A DNA stretch of 22,985 nt from Pirellulaceae bacterium (lineage in GTDB: Bacteria > Planctomycetota > Planctomycetia > Pirellulales > Pirellulaceae), in the NCBI GenBank assembly GCA_022448645.1, contig JAKVBZ010000005.1, forward strand, positions 130,695 to 153,679, given 5' to 3'. Position 1 is the stretch's first letter; the number at the start of each line of letters is the position of its first letter. The position numbers were made by a program, and so were the translations under genes. Below the pieces are notes generated by a model. It saw only the letters and a program-made list of their open reading frames with translations. It was not told the DNA's origin and did no database searches. This document shows positions 8,158-16,611 of the stretch, in pieces.

Positions 8158-10425
8158 TCACACACCAATCCGACCAATCCACACGGCCAGCCCAACAATC
8201 GCAAAGCACACGACAAAACAAAATACGAAACCAATCACGTCGACTGCCGTGGGGCGTTGAAATTCCAAGCTCGTCCCGGGAAACAGCTTTTTCTGCTCGC
8301 ACGCCTCCAAATTCCCGTAGGCAGCTTCGAGATTCTTGGCATCTTGTGCAGGATCAGACACCACGGGTGTCTTCATCTTGGCGTAGTACCGGTCAAGTGC
8401 CTGCTGGCTATTTCGTTTGGTCATCAAGCTGATCACAATCATCACCAAAAATGGCAGAATAATTTTGACCGGTAATTCCATGGTGGCCAGCGTCGCATTG
8501 CTCATCTTTTGCAAGTCGATGCCCAACACTTCGTACACCAGGAAATCGAGTCGAAAATTGCCTTGACCGACAAAGTGGACCGTTTCGTCATAAGCCAAAA
8601 CTTGCACCGTGGTGCGGTCATCTTTTTTTATCGACGATCCTACCGGCTGAGGACTCGCATCCGATAAACGGTTACCCTGCTCGTCGACCGGCTGTAACCC
8701 GGCGCCCCAGAAAATACTCTGCCCCCCAGTCTTGGTGACCTGGGAAAAATCGGTCCCCACCACAAGTTCAACCGGACGAGGGCCCAGTTTTTCCAGTTGT
8801 TTTTGGATATCCTCAGGTTTCAAAATCACTTCTTCGTTCAAAGATTGATCGGACGATTCCGTAGGCCGCCCTTCGAACTTCCGCAGCATTTCTTCCAGGT
8901 CAGCCTGTTGCTGGTCCCATACGGAAATCTGAGTTGCCCGGCGTTCCACGTCACTTGGAGCAGCGGCTCGAATCGTCGTCGTCTTCACGATTTCATTGGA
9001 AACCAGAAATCGGGAATTGGTTCTTAAGTCGGGCACCATCTTCGGCGCGAAGTACGGAACGAGAAAGAAGGCCAACAGACAAAAACTGACGGTACACCAA
9101 GCAGCCGTGGTAGTGGCTCGACGCCAATACAACCCAATCCAAAAGGGTGCAGCAAACAGAACAGGAAATACCCATGTCAATTGCAACTGCTGGAAGACGT
9201 CCATGAAGTACAAGGAAATCAGCACGCCACCAGCAACGACAAAAATACCAGTCAACCTGCCTACGAAAACATATTGCGCTTCGGACGCCTCCCGCCGCAC
9301 ATAAGCTGCGTAAACATTACGCACGAACAGCGCCGAACCAACAATCATGTAGGCGTCTACGCTGCTCATCAGTGCAGCCAAAAGACACGCCAACATCAGC
9401 CCGGTCAAACCTGGCCCCAGTAACTCGCGCGATGCAACTCCCCACGTCCGATCCGGATCCAAAATCAATTCGTGATTATCAGAAAACAATGCCAAGGCAA
9501 TTAGAGCGGTGAGCACCCAACCCACGGTGCAAAACCGTTTCAAGAAATTTCCGACTACCATTCCGACTCGAGCGTCCGTTTCATTCTTCGCCGTACCACC
9601 ACCGGTCGCAATGAAGTGAGGCTGAACTACGACGCCAATCAAGTTAATGATCACCACAGCAATAATTCGCTGGATGGGAAACTCACTACTGGTGGTCGAA
9701 CCCACAATATGAAAATGCTCCACCGGCAACCGCTGATGCAGGTATTGGAATCCGACCATCAAGCTGTCGGTGTCGGGATTGCCAAATTTCTCGACCAAAG
9801 CCTGTAAACCATATGGAATGAGCATGACAGACAACAAAATGATGCATAGACCTTGAATGAGGTCCGTGAAATAGGCAGCACGCAATCCACCCAAAATCCC
9901 GTAGCTAACGACGACAACCCCGATCACCGGCACCAAAATGTATTCAATGCTGTACAGCTTGCCGAACAGCATCACGTTTTCCACATTGACCAACGGCGCA
10001 GCGACCTTTCCGATAGCCGAGAACAACATGGACCCGTATACCATGTAAAACGTAAGCCCAAATATGCAATAGGCGACTCCCATCGACTTCGATTCATAGC
10101 GTTCTACGAACCAGTCTCCTGTCGTCAAATGACGCATACGGCGAAACCACACGGCGGTTATCCAGTAGAACGGCGTGGCGAACAGCCAGTACATCACACT
10201 CCACATACCACTCATGCCACCGGTAAACGTCGTGCGACTACTATTGACTGGGTCACTCGATCCGGTCCCGGCACCGAATGCGGCAAACGTTTGCATCAGT
10301 TTGCCAAAGGATCGCCCCCCCATGAAGAAATCTTCCTGTTCTTTAATCATGCGTGAGCTGATCACGCCAATCACGATCATGATGCCGAAATAGCCGGCTA
10401 AGACGATCAAATCCAAGTAATGCAT
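8158..10425 (-). CDS. Sodium:solute symporter (SSS family) with soluble insertion
   Basis: 755-residue inner-membrane transporter of the SSS/SLC5 family. The N-terminal 460 residues carry the family's membrane segments, including GGRSFGKLMQTFAAFGAGTG near residues 36-55 and SSVDAYMIVGSALFVRNVY (354-372). Residues about 465-650 are hydrophilic, and then two more hydrophobic segments follow (about 652-668 and 728-750). Typical SSS proteins are 450-600 residues, so the soluble stretch is an insertion. The ATG at 10425 is chosen because the membrane protein begins there and GAGG lies about 10 bases upstream; further upstream sequence overlaps the end of the PQQ-like gene. The transported substrate cannot be read. 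It lies 46 bases after the PQQ-like gene and is probably co-transcribed. Confidence 0.9.
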   Translation of the reverse strand: MHYLDLIVLAGYFGIMIVIGVISSRMIKEQEDFFMGGRSFGKLMQTFAAFGAGTGSSDPVNSSRTTFTGGMSGMWSVMYWLFATPFYWITAVWFRRMRHLTTGDWFVERYESKSMGVAYCIFGLTFYMVYGSMLFSAIGKVAAPLVNVENVMLFGKLYSIEYILVPVIGVVVVSYGILGGLRAAYFTDLIQGLCIILLSVMLIPYGLQALVEKFGNPDTDSLMVGFQYLHQRLPVEHFHIVGSTTSSEFPIQRIIAVVIINLIGVVVQPHFIATGGGTAKNETDARVGMVVGNFLKRFCTVGWVLTALIALALFSDNHELILDPDRTWGVASRELLGPGLTGLMLACLLAALMSSVDAYMIVGSALFVRNVYAAYVRREASEAQYVFVGRLTGIFVVAGGVLISLYFMDVFQQLQLTWVFPVLFAAPFWIGLYWRRATTTAAWCTVSFCLLAFFLVPYFAPKMVPDLRTNSRFLVSNEIVKTTTIRAAAPSDVERRATQISVWDQQQADLEEMLRKFEGRPTESSDQSLNEEVILKPEDIQKQLEKLGPRPVELVVGTDFSQVTKTGGQSIFWGAGLQPVDEQGNRLSDASPQPVGSSIKKDDRTTVQVLAYDETVHFVGQGNFRLDFLVYEVLGIDLQKMSNATLATMELPVKIILPFLVMIVISLMTKRNSQQALDRYYAKMKTPVVSDPAQDAKNLEAAYGNLEACEQKKLFPGTSLEFQRPTAVDVIGFVFCFVVCFAIVGLAVWIGRIGV

Positions 10426-10471
10426 CTGGAGGGTACCTCGTGGGGTGCAAGCGGAAAGCCTTACCGCAACC

Positions 10472-11701
10472 TTATTCGGAAAATTTCCACAAATGAGAAT
10501 GACTGCGAACAAAGATGGCGTCATTTGATGCAGCAGGCGTGCACAAAACGTCTCCACCAAGCTCGTATTCGGACACGATCGTGCCCTTCTTTTCTCCCAA
10601 TTCAACAACTCTGGCCACACCGTCTTGATCGAACAAATACAAATGCCCATTGCCAAGCAGCGGTGTTGACCAATAGCGAGAGCTTCCAGTCAATCGCATC
10701 CGCCAAATCACTTCGCCATTGCTGGCGTCGCCAGTTGTCAAAATTTTGCCGCTTACAACGTAGACACGTTCACCATCCACAATCGGGCTGGGACTCCCAG
10801 GTGCAAGCTTTTGTTCGCTCCACAACACATCAACATCGCTTTCGTTCGCTGGAGGCTGGAGTGCCGTCAAACCTTGGGAAACAGCGTAAACAACGCCCTG
10901 CGACACGGTACTCGAGGCGACTGTATCGGCACCTTGATCATAGCTCCAAACCACCTCGCCACTGGCCGGGTCCAGCACATCGATACCACTACTCGATTGC
11001 AGGACAACTCGATCCTGGTCGCTTGACGGGCCACGTAGAATGGACGGTGATGTCCAATTGGACGCCCGATTGCGGACAAGCTTCCAACGAGTTTCCCCTG
11101 TGGTCGCGTTAATTCCCCAGACAAGGGCATCAGCATCTGCCTCGGTTTGCAGGATCACTGTATCGCCGAGGACAACTGGTGACGAGGCCATACCCAAACT
11201 GTTGCTGGTATTAGGAGCTTCCAGACCCAACGCGCGACACCAAACAAGTTGACCATCCAGGTCGAGGCACACCACATCGTTGCTCGAATACACAGCGAAG
11301 ATTCGCTGGCCATCACTGGCTGGTGTCGCCGTAGCAACTCGCATCGTATCGTGACAAGTCGTACTGCCTGTGGCCCAAAACTGACGCTCCCATGTGAGTT
11401 GCCCAGTTTTCGCAGAGAAACAAAGTACGTGTAGTCGATCCTGTAAAAAGCCACTGCTGGCCGTCACGTACACCCTGTCGCCAACCACGATCGGCCCCGA
11501 AATCCCACCACCTGGCAATTCGGCTTTCCACTGCATGGTCTGCTCATCAATGCGACGAGCCAAATTCCCATCGACAGCTACACCTGTCGCATCATTGCCG
11601 CGAAACTGACGCCAATCCTCGCCGTGCACAGACAAAGTCGCCAATGGAACCCAAGCTATCGCAGCCAAGGTCAGGTAACGCAAATGGGTATGTACGCGCA
11701 T
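10472..11701 (-). CDS. Secreted PQQ-like beta-propeller repeat protein
   Basis: 409-residue protein with a signal peptide (hydrophobic core roughly residues 9-24, likely cut after SVHG), then EDWRQFRGNDATG and propeller blades such as TGQLTWERQ, TGETRWKLV, SGEVVWSYD and NGEVIWRMRL. It is the second protein of this architecture in the window but is clearly divergent from the one at 5677. Role unknown; planctomycete genomes carry many. The ATG at 11701 has AAAGG about 6 bases upstream; an in-frame ATG at 11764 would add 21 residues without signal-peptide character. It directly precedes the symporter gene (46 bases) and could be part of an uptake system, which is inference. Confidence 0.87.
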   Translation of the reverse strand: MRVHTHLRYLTLAAIAWVPLATLSVHGEDWRQFRGNDATGVAVDGNLARRIDEQTMQWKAELPGGGISGPIVVGDRVYVTASSGFLQDRLHVLCFSAKTGQLTWERQFWATGSTTCHDTMRVATATPASDGQRIFAVYSSNDVVCLDLDGQLVWCRALGLEAPNTSNSLGMASSPVVLGDTVILQTEADADALVWGINATTGETRWKLVRNRASNWTSPSILRGPSSDQDRVVLQSSSGIDVLDPASGEVVWSYDQGADTVASSTVSQGVVYAVSQGLTALQPPANESDVDVLWSEQKLAPGSPSPIVDGERVYVVSGKILTTGDASNGEVIWRMRLTGSSRYWSTPLLGNGHLYLFDQDGVARVVELGEKKGTIVSEYELGGDVLCTPAASNDAIFVRSHSHLWKFSE

Positions 11702-11883
11702 GAATCGCCTTTGTTTTCGAGAGGATATCATTTCGCTTACAGAGGCCACATTGTTTTTTAACATTTTTATACGCCAACGATGGCATCAACCAATGGTAAT
11801 CCGGAGCGTAGGCAAGGAATAAATTCAACAACAGTATTTCGCGCACCAACGCGTCGGGTAACGAAACAACGTTACTTCCATGG

Positions 11884-13029
11884 CTACAATTCGCCGCTCA
11901 AAACTGCGCTGCCAGAAGCGTCACAGAATCGCAACCGAAACTCGTACTTTTGTGCCCAATTTTCTGTCTGCTCGTTTTGCAATAATTTGAGCAGAATATG
12001 ATTCGAACCTGGTTGTAGATCCACGTTCACACGGAACTGGTCCAATTTCGTGCCACGATGGTATTCTTCGCGTGCAAACACCAGTTTTCCGTTGACCCAC
12101 AGCTTCCAGGCATTGGGAGTCGACAAACGCGCATCGACCTGCTGTCTAACAGGGCTGACAAACTCTGCCTGGGCATACATTACAGAGCCTTTATAATTCT
12201 CGATCTGGGTCGCGATGTCGATCAGCCCATAATCGTCGTCGGTGGTAATGGCCTGCCAGGTAACTTCGCCAAGTTGACCGGCATACTTCTCGGAAACATC
12301 GAGACTCTTTTCGGGTGGGTACGCCACGTCGAAGCCCTTCATGTCTAGATTCTCAAAGGGGCCGATCATCTGCCAGTTTGTCAAATATCCGAAATGACGT
12401 TGCAGATCTACGGTCTCGTCAAGTTCCTTTAAGGCATTCACAACCTGTGTAACTTGGTCGTTGTCAACAGCGCCCGTTAGAGCTAACCGATAAACCTCGC
12501 GGGCTCTTTCTGGTTCGTCTTGATTGGGGATCACCGAAGCTTGTTCCAGCAACTGAGCCACTGCGTCTCGTCGAAACACCGGGTTGGGATCTTTCAGGAA
12601 ACCGGGTAGCAATCTGTCAGCCAGTGCCGGATCAGATTTCAGCAACCATTCGTAGGCCAATCGGCGGCCGCGCGGATTGATGGTGATATCGCGGACCTGT
12701 TTTTCTAAAGCAACAGCTGGCAAGTCCTCACCATTTTTCAACGTACGGTCGGCAATCGTTTCAAAGCAACTTCGCAACCAATTTGCCGCCAGCTGATCCG
12801 CTTTTCCCAGGGCATCCACAATCAAGGGTAGGGCAGTAGCGTCCGCTTGCTGCAGCTTACGTGTCGCAGCCATGGCATGTTCATGACCATTTCCGTCAAG
12901 TCCCACCTGAGAGATGTCTCGTATCCAGGCCTGCACCGTTGCCAAGTCCTTGGCCACCAAAGGCGTGGGCAACGACACCAAGGTTATCGGCAATAGAAGA
13001 CACAGCGTTCGCGTGAAAAGTTTGATCAT
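11884..13029 (-). CDS. Secreted HEAT-like repeat protein with carbohydrate-binding-like C-terminus
   Basis: 381 residues. The N-terminus is a signal peptide (charged MIKLFTR then a hydrophobic run ending PLVAKD). Residues about 25-200 are alpha-helical with weak HEAT-like repeats (DPALADRLLPGFLKDPNPVF, RRDAVAQLLEQA). The second half has NWQMIGPFEN, an element common in planctomycete secreted proteins, and a beta-rich domain containing NAWKLWVNGKLVFAREEYH and LQPGSNHILLKLLQN, which looks like a galactose-binding or PA14-like jelly roll. Start chosen at 13029 for the signal peptide, with AAAGAG 8 bases upstream. No enzyme motif is seen. It is upstream of the PQQ-like and symporter genes on the same strand (182-base gap). 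Confidence 0.82.
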   Translation of the reverse strand: MIKLFTRTLCLLLPITLVSLPTPLVAKDLATVQAWIRDISQVGLDGNGHEHAMAATRKLQQADATALPLIVDALGKADQLAANWLRSCFETIADRTLKNGEDLPAVALEKQVRDITINPRGRRLAYEWLLKSDPALADRLLPGFLKDPNPVFRRDAVAQLLEQASVIPNQDEPERAREVYRLALTGAVDNDQVTQVVNALKELDETVDLQRHFGYLTNWQMIGPFENLDMKGFDVAYPPEKSLDVSEKYAGQLGEVTWQAITTDDDYGLIDIATQIENYKGSVMYAQAEFVSPVRQQVDARLSTPNAWKLWVNGKLVFAREEYHRGTKLDQFRVNVDLQPGSNHILLKLLQNEQTENWAQKYEFRLRFCDASGSAVLSGEL

Positions 13030-13313
13030 GACAATGCTCTTTCTACTCGGCCTGGGTACCATTTCCAACCCGTCGTTCCACAACAACTCGTAAGCCGAAA
13101 TTTTCAGGCCGGCCCAACCAAGGTGACGTCCCAAGGTAACGTCAACCGTTGCCGGCACAGCAAAATGCTTTGCGCTGGAATCATCTTTTCGTCCATAGCA
13201 TCACGTCCACCTCCATGGTGAACAACAACCTCCGACTCGCATCAGTCACAATAGTAAAGCGTGACAAGCCTTGACCGCAAGTCGGTAGGCCGAAGTCCTG
13301 TTCCAAATCTGCA
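13030..13313. other. Spacer with no recognised feature
   Basis: About 284 bases between the end of the cytosine deaminase gene and the start of the HEAT-like gene, both on the minus strand. It probably holds the promoter of the middle gene group. I see no convincing terminator hairpin with a T-run and no credible small gene. Confidence 0.5.
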
Positions 13314-13751
13314 CTACACACCAATGTCCTCATTCCACAACTGAGGATGCTGTTCGATGAAATCGCGCATCAGCTGGATACAGATTGCGTCCTGCAGGAT
13401 TTCCAGTGAGACTCCACGTGACCGCACATATTCTTCCGGACCTTGAAATGTCTGGTTTTCACCAATCACCACCTGTGGAATACCATACAGCAACACAGCG
13501 CCACTACACATATCGCAAGGTGAAAGTGTGGAATAGAGTACGGCGCGCTGATATTCTGATGCTGCCAGCCGCCCGGCGTTCTCTAAACAGTCCATTTCGG
13601 CATGCAATACAGAACTACCCTGTTGAACTCGCCGATTGTGACCACGGCCTACGATCTGGTTATCGATCACCAATACCGAACCAATCGGAATCCCACCTTC
13701 GGCAAATCCCTGACGAGCTTCTTCGATCGCAGCTTCCAGGTAGGCGTCCAC
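13314..13751 (-). CDS. Cytosine deaminase, fungal Fcy1 type
   Basis: 145-residue zinc enzyme of the cytidine-deaminase fold that converts cytosine to uracil. It matches yeast Fcy1 along its whole length rather than the bacterial amidohydrolase CodA: GGIPIG, GRGHN (Asn39), LHAE (zinc His50 and catalytic Glu52), LENAGRL, LSPCDMCSGA (zinc Cys79 and Cys82), YGIP, and the closing WNEDIG, in which Asp142 corresponds to the cytosine-contacting Asp155 of yeast. The start is a GTG: an in-frame TGA two codons upstream rules out longer versions and AGGAG lies 8 bases before it. It is the last gene of the nucleoside salvage run, 49 bases after the zinc-ribbon membrane protein. A related base such as isoguanine or creatinine cannot be excluded as substrate. 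Confidence 0.88.
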   Translation of the reverse strand: MDAYLEAAIEEARQGFAEGGIPIGSVLVIDNQIVGRGHNRRVQQGSSVLHAEMDCLENAGRLAASEYQRAVLYSTLSPCDMCSGAVLLYGIPQVVIGENQTFQGPEEYVRSRGVSLEILQDAICIQLMRDFIEQHPQLWNEDIGV

Positions 13752-13759
13752 GATTCATG

Positions 13760-13764
13760 CTCCT
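13760..13764 (-). promoter_or_regulatory. Ribosome binding site fixing the GTG start
   Basis: AGGAG on the minus strand, 8 bases before the GTG of the cytosine deaminase. Because a TGA lies two codons upstream in the same frame, this site and GTG together define the start. Confidence 0.75.
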
Positions 13765-13800
13765 TGCAGTGTTATCCATGACACATCATGCGATGCGTCA

Positions 13801-14862
13801 CTAGAATTCGGACACATGGACATATTGGCCGGTCATGCACAAATACATGACGACCAAAACCAGACCTCCGAATGCGAGTGCACCAATCATCGCAGGAAAA
13901 ATCCCGAAACAAAACGCCAATAGACCAACAACACACGCCACAAAACCAATGACTCCCAACAGTAGAAAAACCAAAAATATCTGCATCTTATTTCCCGATG
14001 TAATTTCTCGAGAGACTTGCAAAGCTTCAAATCCATTAAGTCCTCGATCGATGACCAACATTTGCGATTGAGAGAACATCAGCAACACAATCACCATCGG
14101 AACAAGAAGCACAAGGAATCCACACATCGCTGCGAATCCACACATCGCTGCCATGACGGCAGGTTCAAAGTTTTGAGCCAACAGGCCGACCACTAGAGCG
14201 GGAATACAAAGAAATACTCCACCAGCCACAGCCATGATCAAACTTACCAATACGACTACCAGTAATGTTTGTAACAAATATGGTCCGCCAGAAAATAGTT
14301 TCCCAAGATTGATCTCGTTCCCACGCGCAATATCCAAGAAAACAATGATCTGACCTATCCCCAACCATGTCTGGACGATCCACAAAACAAACGCCGTAAT
14401 GATTTGTACGGCCAACGACACAGCAACGCCAGCTTGAACCGTGATCATTTGGACGACGAAATTTTGCAGCATGCTCAAACCAAAATTGACAGCAAACACA
14501 ATCAGCACTGTCACACAGACCATTGACCAGTGTTTTTTAAAAACCTGGAACGACTTCTGAAAGACCTCCTCCAATAAAAACTGCCGTGGCGCCCAATTGG
14601 CTTCACCGACAGCACTTGAATATGCATCACCATATTCTGAAGGTGCCATATAGGGGTTACTCATGTCTTCCACCATAGATTGGTTGGAAGACGCAAATGG
14701 ATTGGCAGCAACATCTGCAGGCGGCGTGGATTCAGGTACAGGAGCCGCGTTGGTCACGGTAAAAACATGTGAGCAACTAGGACAACGTGCCTGTTTTCCC
14801 AAATGCTCCTCTGCCACTCGCAGCAATCGCTGGCACTCCGGGCAATTGAATTCAATGGACAT
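13801..14862 (-). CDS. MJ0042-type zinc-ribbon multi-pass membrane protein
   Basis: 353-residue protein. Residues 1-35 form a zinc ribbon with two Cys pairs (C7-P-E-C10 and C27-P-S-C30), the MJ0042-type finger typical of planctomycete and myxobacterial membrane proteins. A Pro/Ala-rich linker (about 38-90) leads to about six membrane segments in the second half. The start at 14862 has AGGAGAG about 9 bases upstream; the longer frame from 14922 would overlap the cytidine deaminase gene and lacks similarity. An exact 18-bp duplication repeats the residues AAMCGF inside one membrane segment. No transporter signature is visible, so its place in a nucleoside operon is unexplained. It starts 40 bases after the cytidine deaminase stop. 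Confidence 0.85.
   Translation of the reverse strand: MSIEFNCPECQRLLRVAEEHLGKQARCPSCSHVFTVTNAAPVPESTPPADVAANPFASSNQSMVEDMSNPYMAPSEYGDAYSSAVGEANWAPRQFLLEEVFQKSFQVFKKHWSMVCVTVLIVFAVNFGLSMLQNFVVQMITVQAGVAVSLAVQIITAFVLWIVQTWLGIGQIIVFLDIARGNEINLGKLFSGGPYLLQTLLVVVLVSLIMAVAGGVFLCIPALVVGLLAQNFEPAVMAAMCGFAAMCGFLVLLVPMVIVLLMFSQSQMLVIDRGLNGFEALQVSREITSGNKMQIFLVFLLLGVIGFVACVVGLLAFCFGIFPAMIGALAFGGLVLVVMYLCMTGQYVHVSEF
14116..14151. repeat. 18-bp perfect tandem duplication inside the membrane protein
   Basis: gaatccacacatcgctgc occurs at 14116-14133 and directly again at 14134-14151. It is a multiple of three and adds six residues (AAMCGF twice) in a predicted membrane segment, so the frame is kept. Confidence 0.9.
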
Positions 14863-14902
14863 ATCGTACATCTCTCCTGGCAACGGTACATCGCCTATCG
14901 AC

Positions 14903-15310
14903 TTACTGCACGTGTTTAGCAACGAAACGCTCAGGAAGCAACTCCTGCAAACCGATATCCCTCACACCAGTTGTTCCGTCCGCCGAAACCGTCACGACGA
15001 AGATGGGGATATCGGTGGCAAATTCTGCCAAAACCTGACGACATGCCCCACACGGAGTGACCCCATCGGCCGTGGCAACGGCTAGCGAGACAATCTGTTG
15101 CTGGCCAGCAGCTACAGCGGACCATAGCGCCACACGCTCGGCACAGACAGTCAAACCGTACGACCCGTTTTCGACATTGCAACCTTGAAAGATCGCTCCA
15201 CTTCGAGTCCGTACAGCAGCGCCTACCTGGTAGTTGGAATACTTGGCATAGGCATTCTGCCGTGCTTGGCAAGCTGCTGCAACCAATTCGTCACGTTGGT
15301 CGGCCGTCAT
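14903..15310 (-). CDS. cdd: Cytidine deaminase
   Basis: 135-residue cytoplasmic enzyme deaminating cytidine and deoxycytidine to uridine and deoxyuridine. The small homotetrameric type is shown by its length and by YSNYQVGAAV, GCNVENGSYGLTVCAER (zinc Cys56, catalytic Glu58) and TPCGACRQVL (zinc Cys87 and Cys90). The ATG overlaps the stop of the upstream phosphorylase gene as ATGA, so translation is likely coupled. It would feed uridine and deoxyuridine to that phosphorylase. Confidence 0.96.
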   Translation of the reverse strand: MTADQRDELVAAACQARQNAYAKYSNYQVGAAVRTRSGAIFQGCNVENGSYGLTVCAERVALWSAVAAGQQQIVSLAVATADGVTPCGACRQVLAEFATDIPIFVVTVSADGTTGVRDIGLQELLPERFVAKHVQ

Positions 15311-16611
15311 GCTGGTGCACCTATTCTTTCTACAACGAGAGGTTCCTGTAACGGTTGCTCGTCACCGACATCGACTGCATCCAACAGCAAGGGAACGGCC
15401 GCATTTCTCTTTTCAATAGGTGCAAACAAACGTGCGAATGGTTGCCCCTGCACGACCGGGTCTCCCACACGCAACAACATCTCCAAACCCACCGAGTGAT
15501 CGATACGGTCGGTCTGGACCTTTCGGCCTCCGCCAACTTCAATCACCGCATACCCGAAACTCTCAGCATCGACCGCCACCAAATAACCCGACCTGGGCGA
15601 TCGAACTTCCTCGACAGGTGCAACGGGCCGGGCATCATTCAGATTTCCACCCTGAGTCGCGACCATCGTAGCAAAACTCTCATAAGCCTGTCCATTTTCG
15701 AGTTGCCGCACCAACAAGTGTTGTGCTTCGACAACGTCCCCGACAATGTCAGCCTGCACTAACAACTCGGCTCCTAACTCCAATGTGAGTGTACGCAAAT
15801 CTTCCGGTCCCTCATTTCGCAGCACTTCTAGAGATTCCTCAACTTCGACAGCGTTTCCCACCATCCGTCCCAATGGTTGGTTCATGTTGCTAATGAGTGC
15901 TGTCGTCGGAACGTCCATACGTTGCCCCACCGAGACGAGTGACCGGGCTAGTTCTTTAGCTTGCGGCAACGTCTTCATCAAAGCGCCGCTTCCAAACTTC
16001 ACATCCAGCACCAAAGCATCCAAGTTTTCCGCCAGTTTTTTGCTCATGATACTGGCGGTGATCAACGGAATGGATGATACCGTCCCGGTCACGTCTCTCA
16101 AAGCGTAAAACTTACGATCCGCAGGAGCCAGTTCGGGTGACGCACCTGTGATCACACACCCTATTTGTTCGCATTGGCGTTGAATTTCTTGGATTGTCAA
16201 ATCGGTCCGAAAACCGGGAATGGCTTCCAGCTTGTCCAACGTTCCGCCGGTCGGCCCTAAACCGCGGCCGGAAAGCATCGGCACTCGCAGCCCACAACTG
16301 GCAAGTAGAGGCGCTAAAATGATCGACACTTTGTCGCCCACACCGCCGGTGGAATGTTTATCGACCACCGCCTTGGCCGCAGACTCTCCCCAATCCAATC
16401 GAGTCCCCGTATGCAACATACTTTCGGTCAAGGCGACGGTTTCCGTTTCGTTCATTCCTCGACAGTAAATGGCCATGGCCAGTGCGGTCAGTTGATAATC
16501 GTGTATCGACCCCGCCGTAAAACCAGCGACAAAGCCTCTAATCTCGTCAGTAGACAATTCGTGCCCGTCGCGTTTTTTGGCAATGATCGCTGCTGGATGA
16601 ATCGAGTTCAT
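15307..16611 (-). CDS. deoA: Pyrimidine-nucleoside / thymidine phosphorylase
   Basis: 434-residue enzyme that splits thymidine, deoxyuridine or uridine with phosphate into base and (deoxy)ribose-1-phosphate. Family features: phosphate-binding DKHSTGGVGDK (84-94), SGRGLGPTGGTLDKLE (114-129), YALRDVTGTV with the base-contacting Arg, and SIMSKKLAEN with the base-contacting Lys. The signature has Pro120 where E. coli DeoA and Bacillus PyNP have His (GLGHTGG). Whether it is thymidine-specific (DeoA) or broader (Pdp) cannot be settled from the sequence. Its ATG overlaps the stop of the purine phosphorylase gene (ATGA) and its stop overlaps the cdd start in the same way. Confidence 0.94.
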   Translation of the reverse strand: MNSIHPAAIIAKKRDGHELSTDEIRGFVAGFTAGSIHDYQLTALAMAIYCRGMNETETVALTESMLHTGTRLDWGESAAKAVVDKHSTGGVGDKVSIILAPLLASCGLRVPMLSGRGLGPTGGTLDKLEAIPGFRTDLTIQEIQRQCEQIGCVITGASPELAPADRKFYALRDVTGTVSSIPLITASIMSKKLAENLDALVLDVKFGSGALMKTLPQAKELARSLVSVGQRMDVPTTALISNMNQPLGRMVGNAVEVEESLEVLRNEGPEDLRTLTLELGAELLVQADIVGDVVEAQHLLVRQLENGQAYESFATMVATQGGNLNDARPVAPVEEVRSPRSGYLVAVDAESFGYAVIEVGGGRKVQTDRIDHSVGLEMLLRVGDPVVQGQPFARLFAPIEKRNAAVPLLLDAVDVGDEQPLQEPLVVERIGAPA

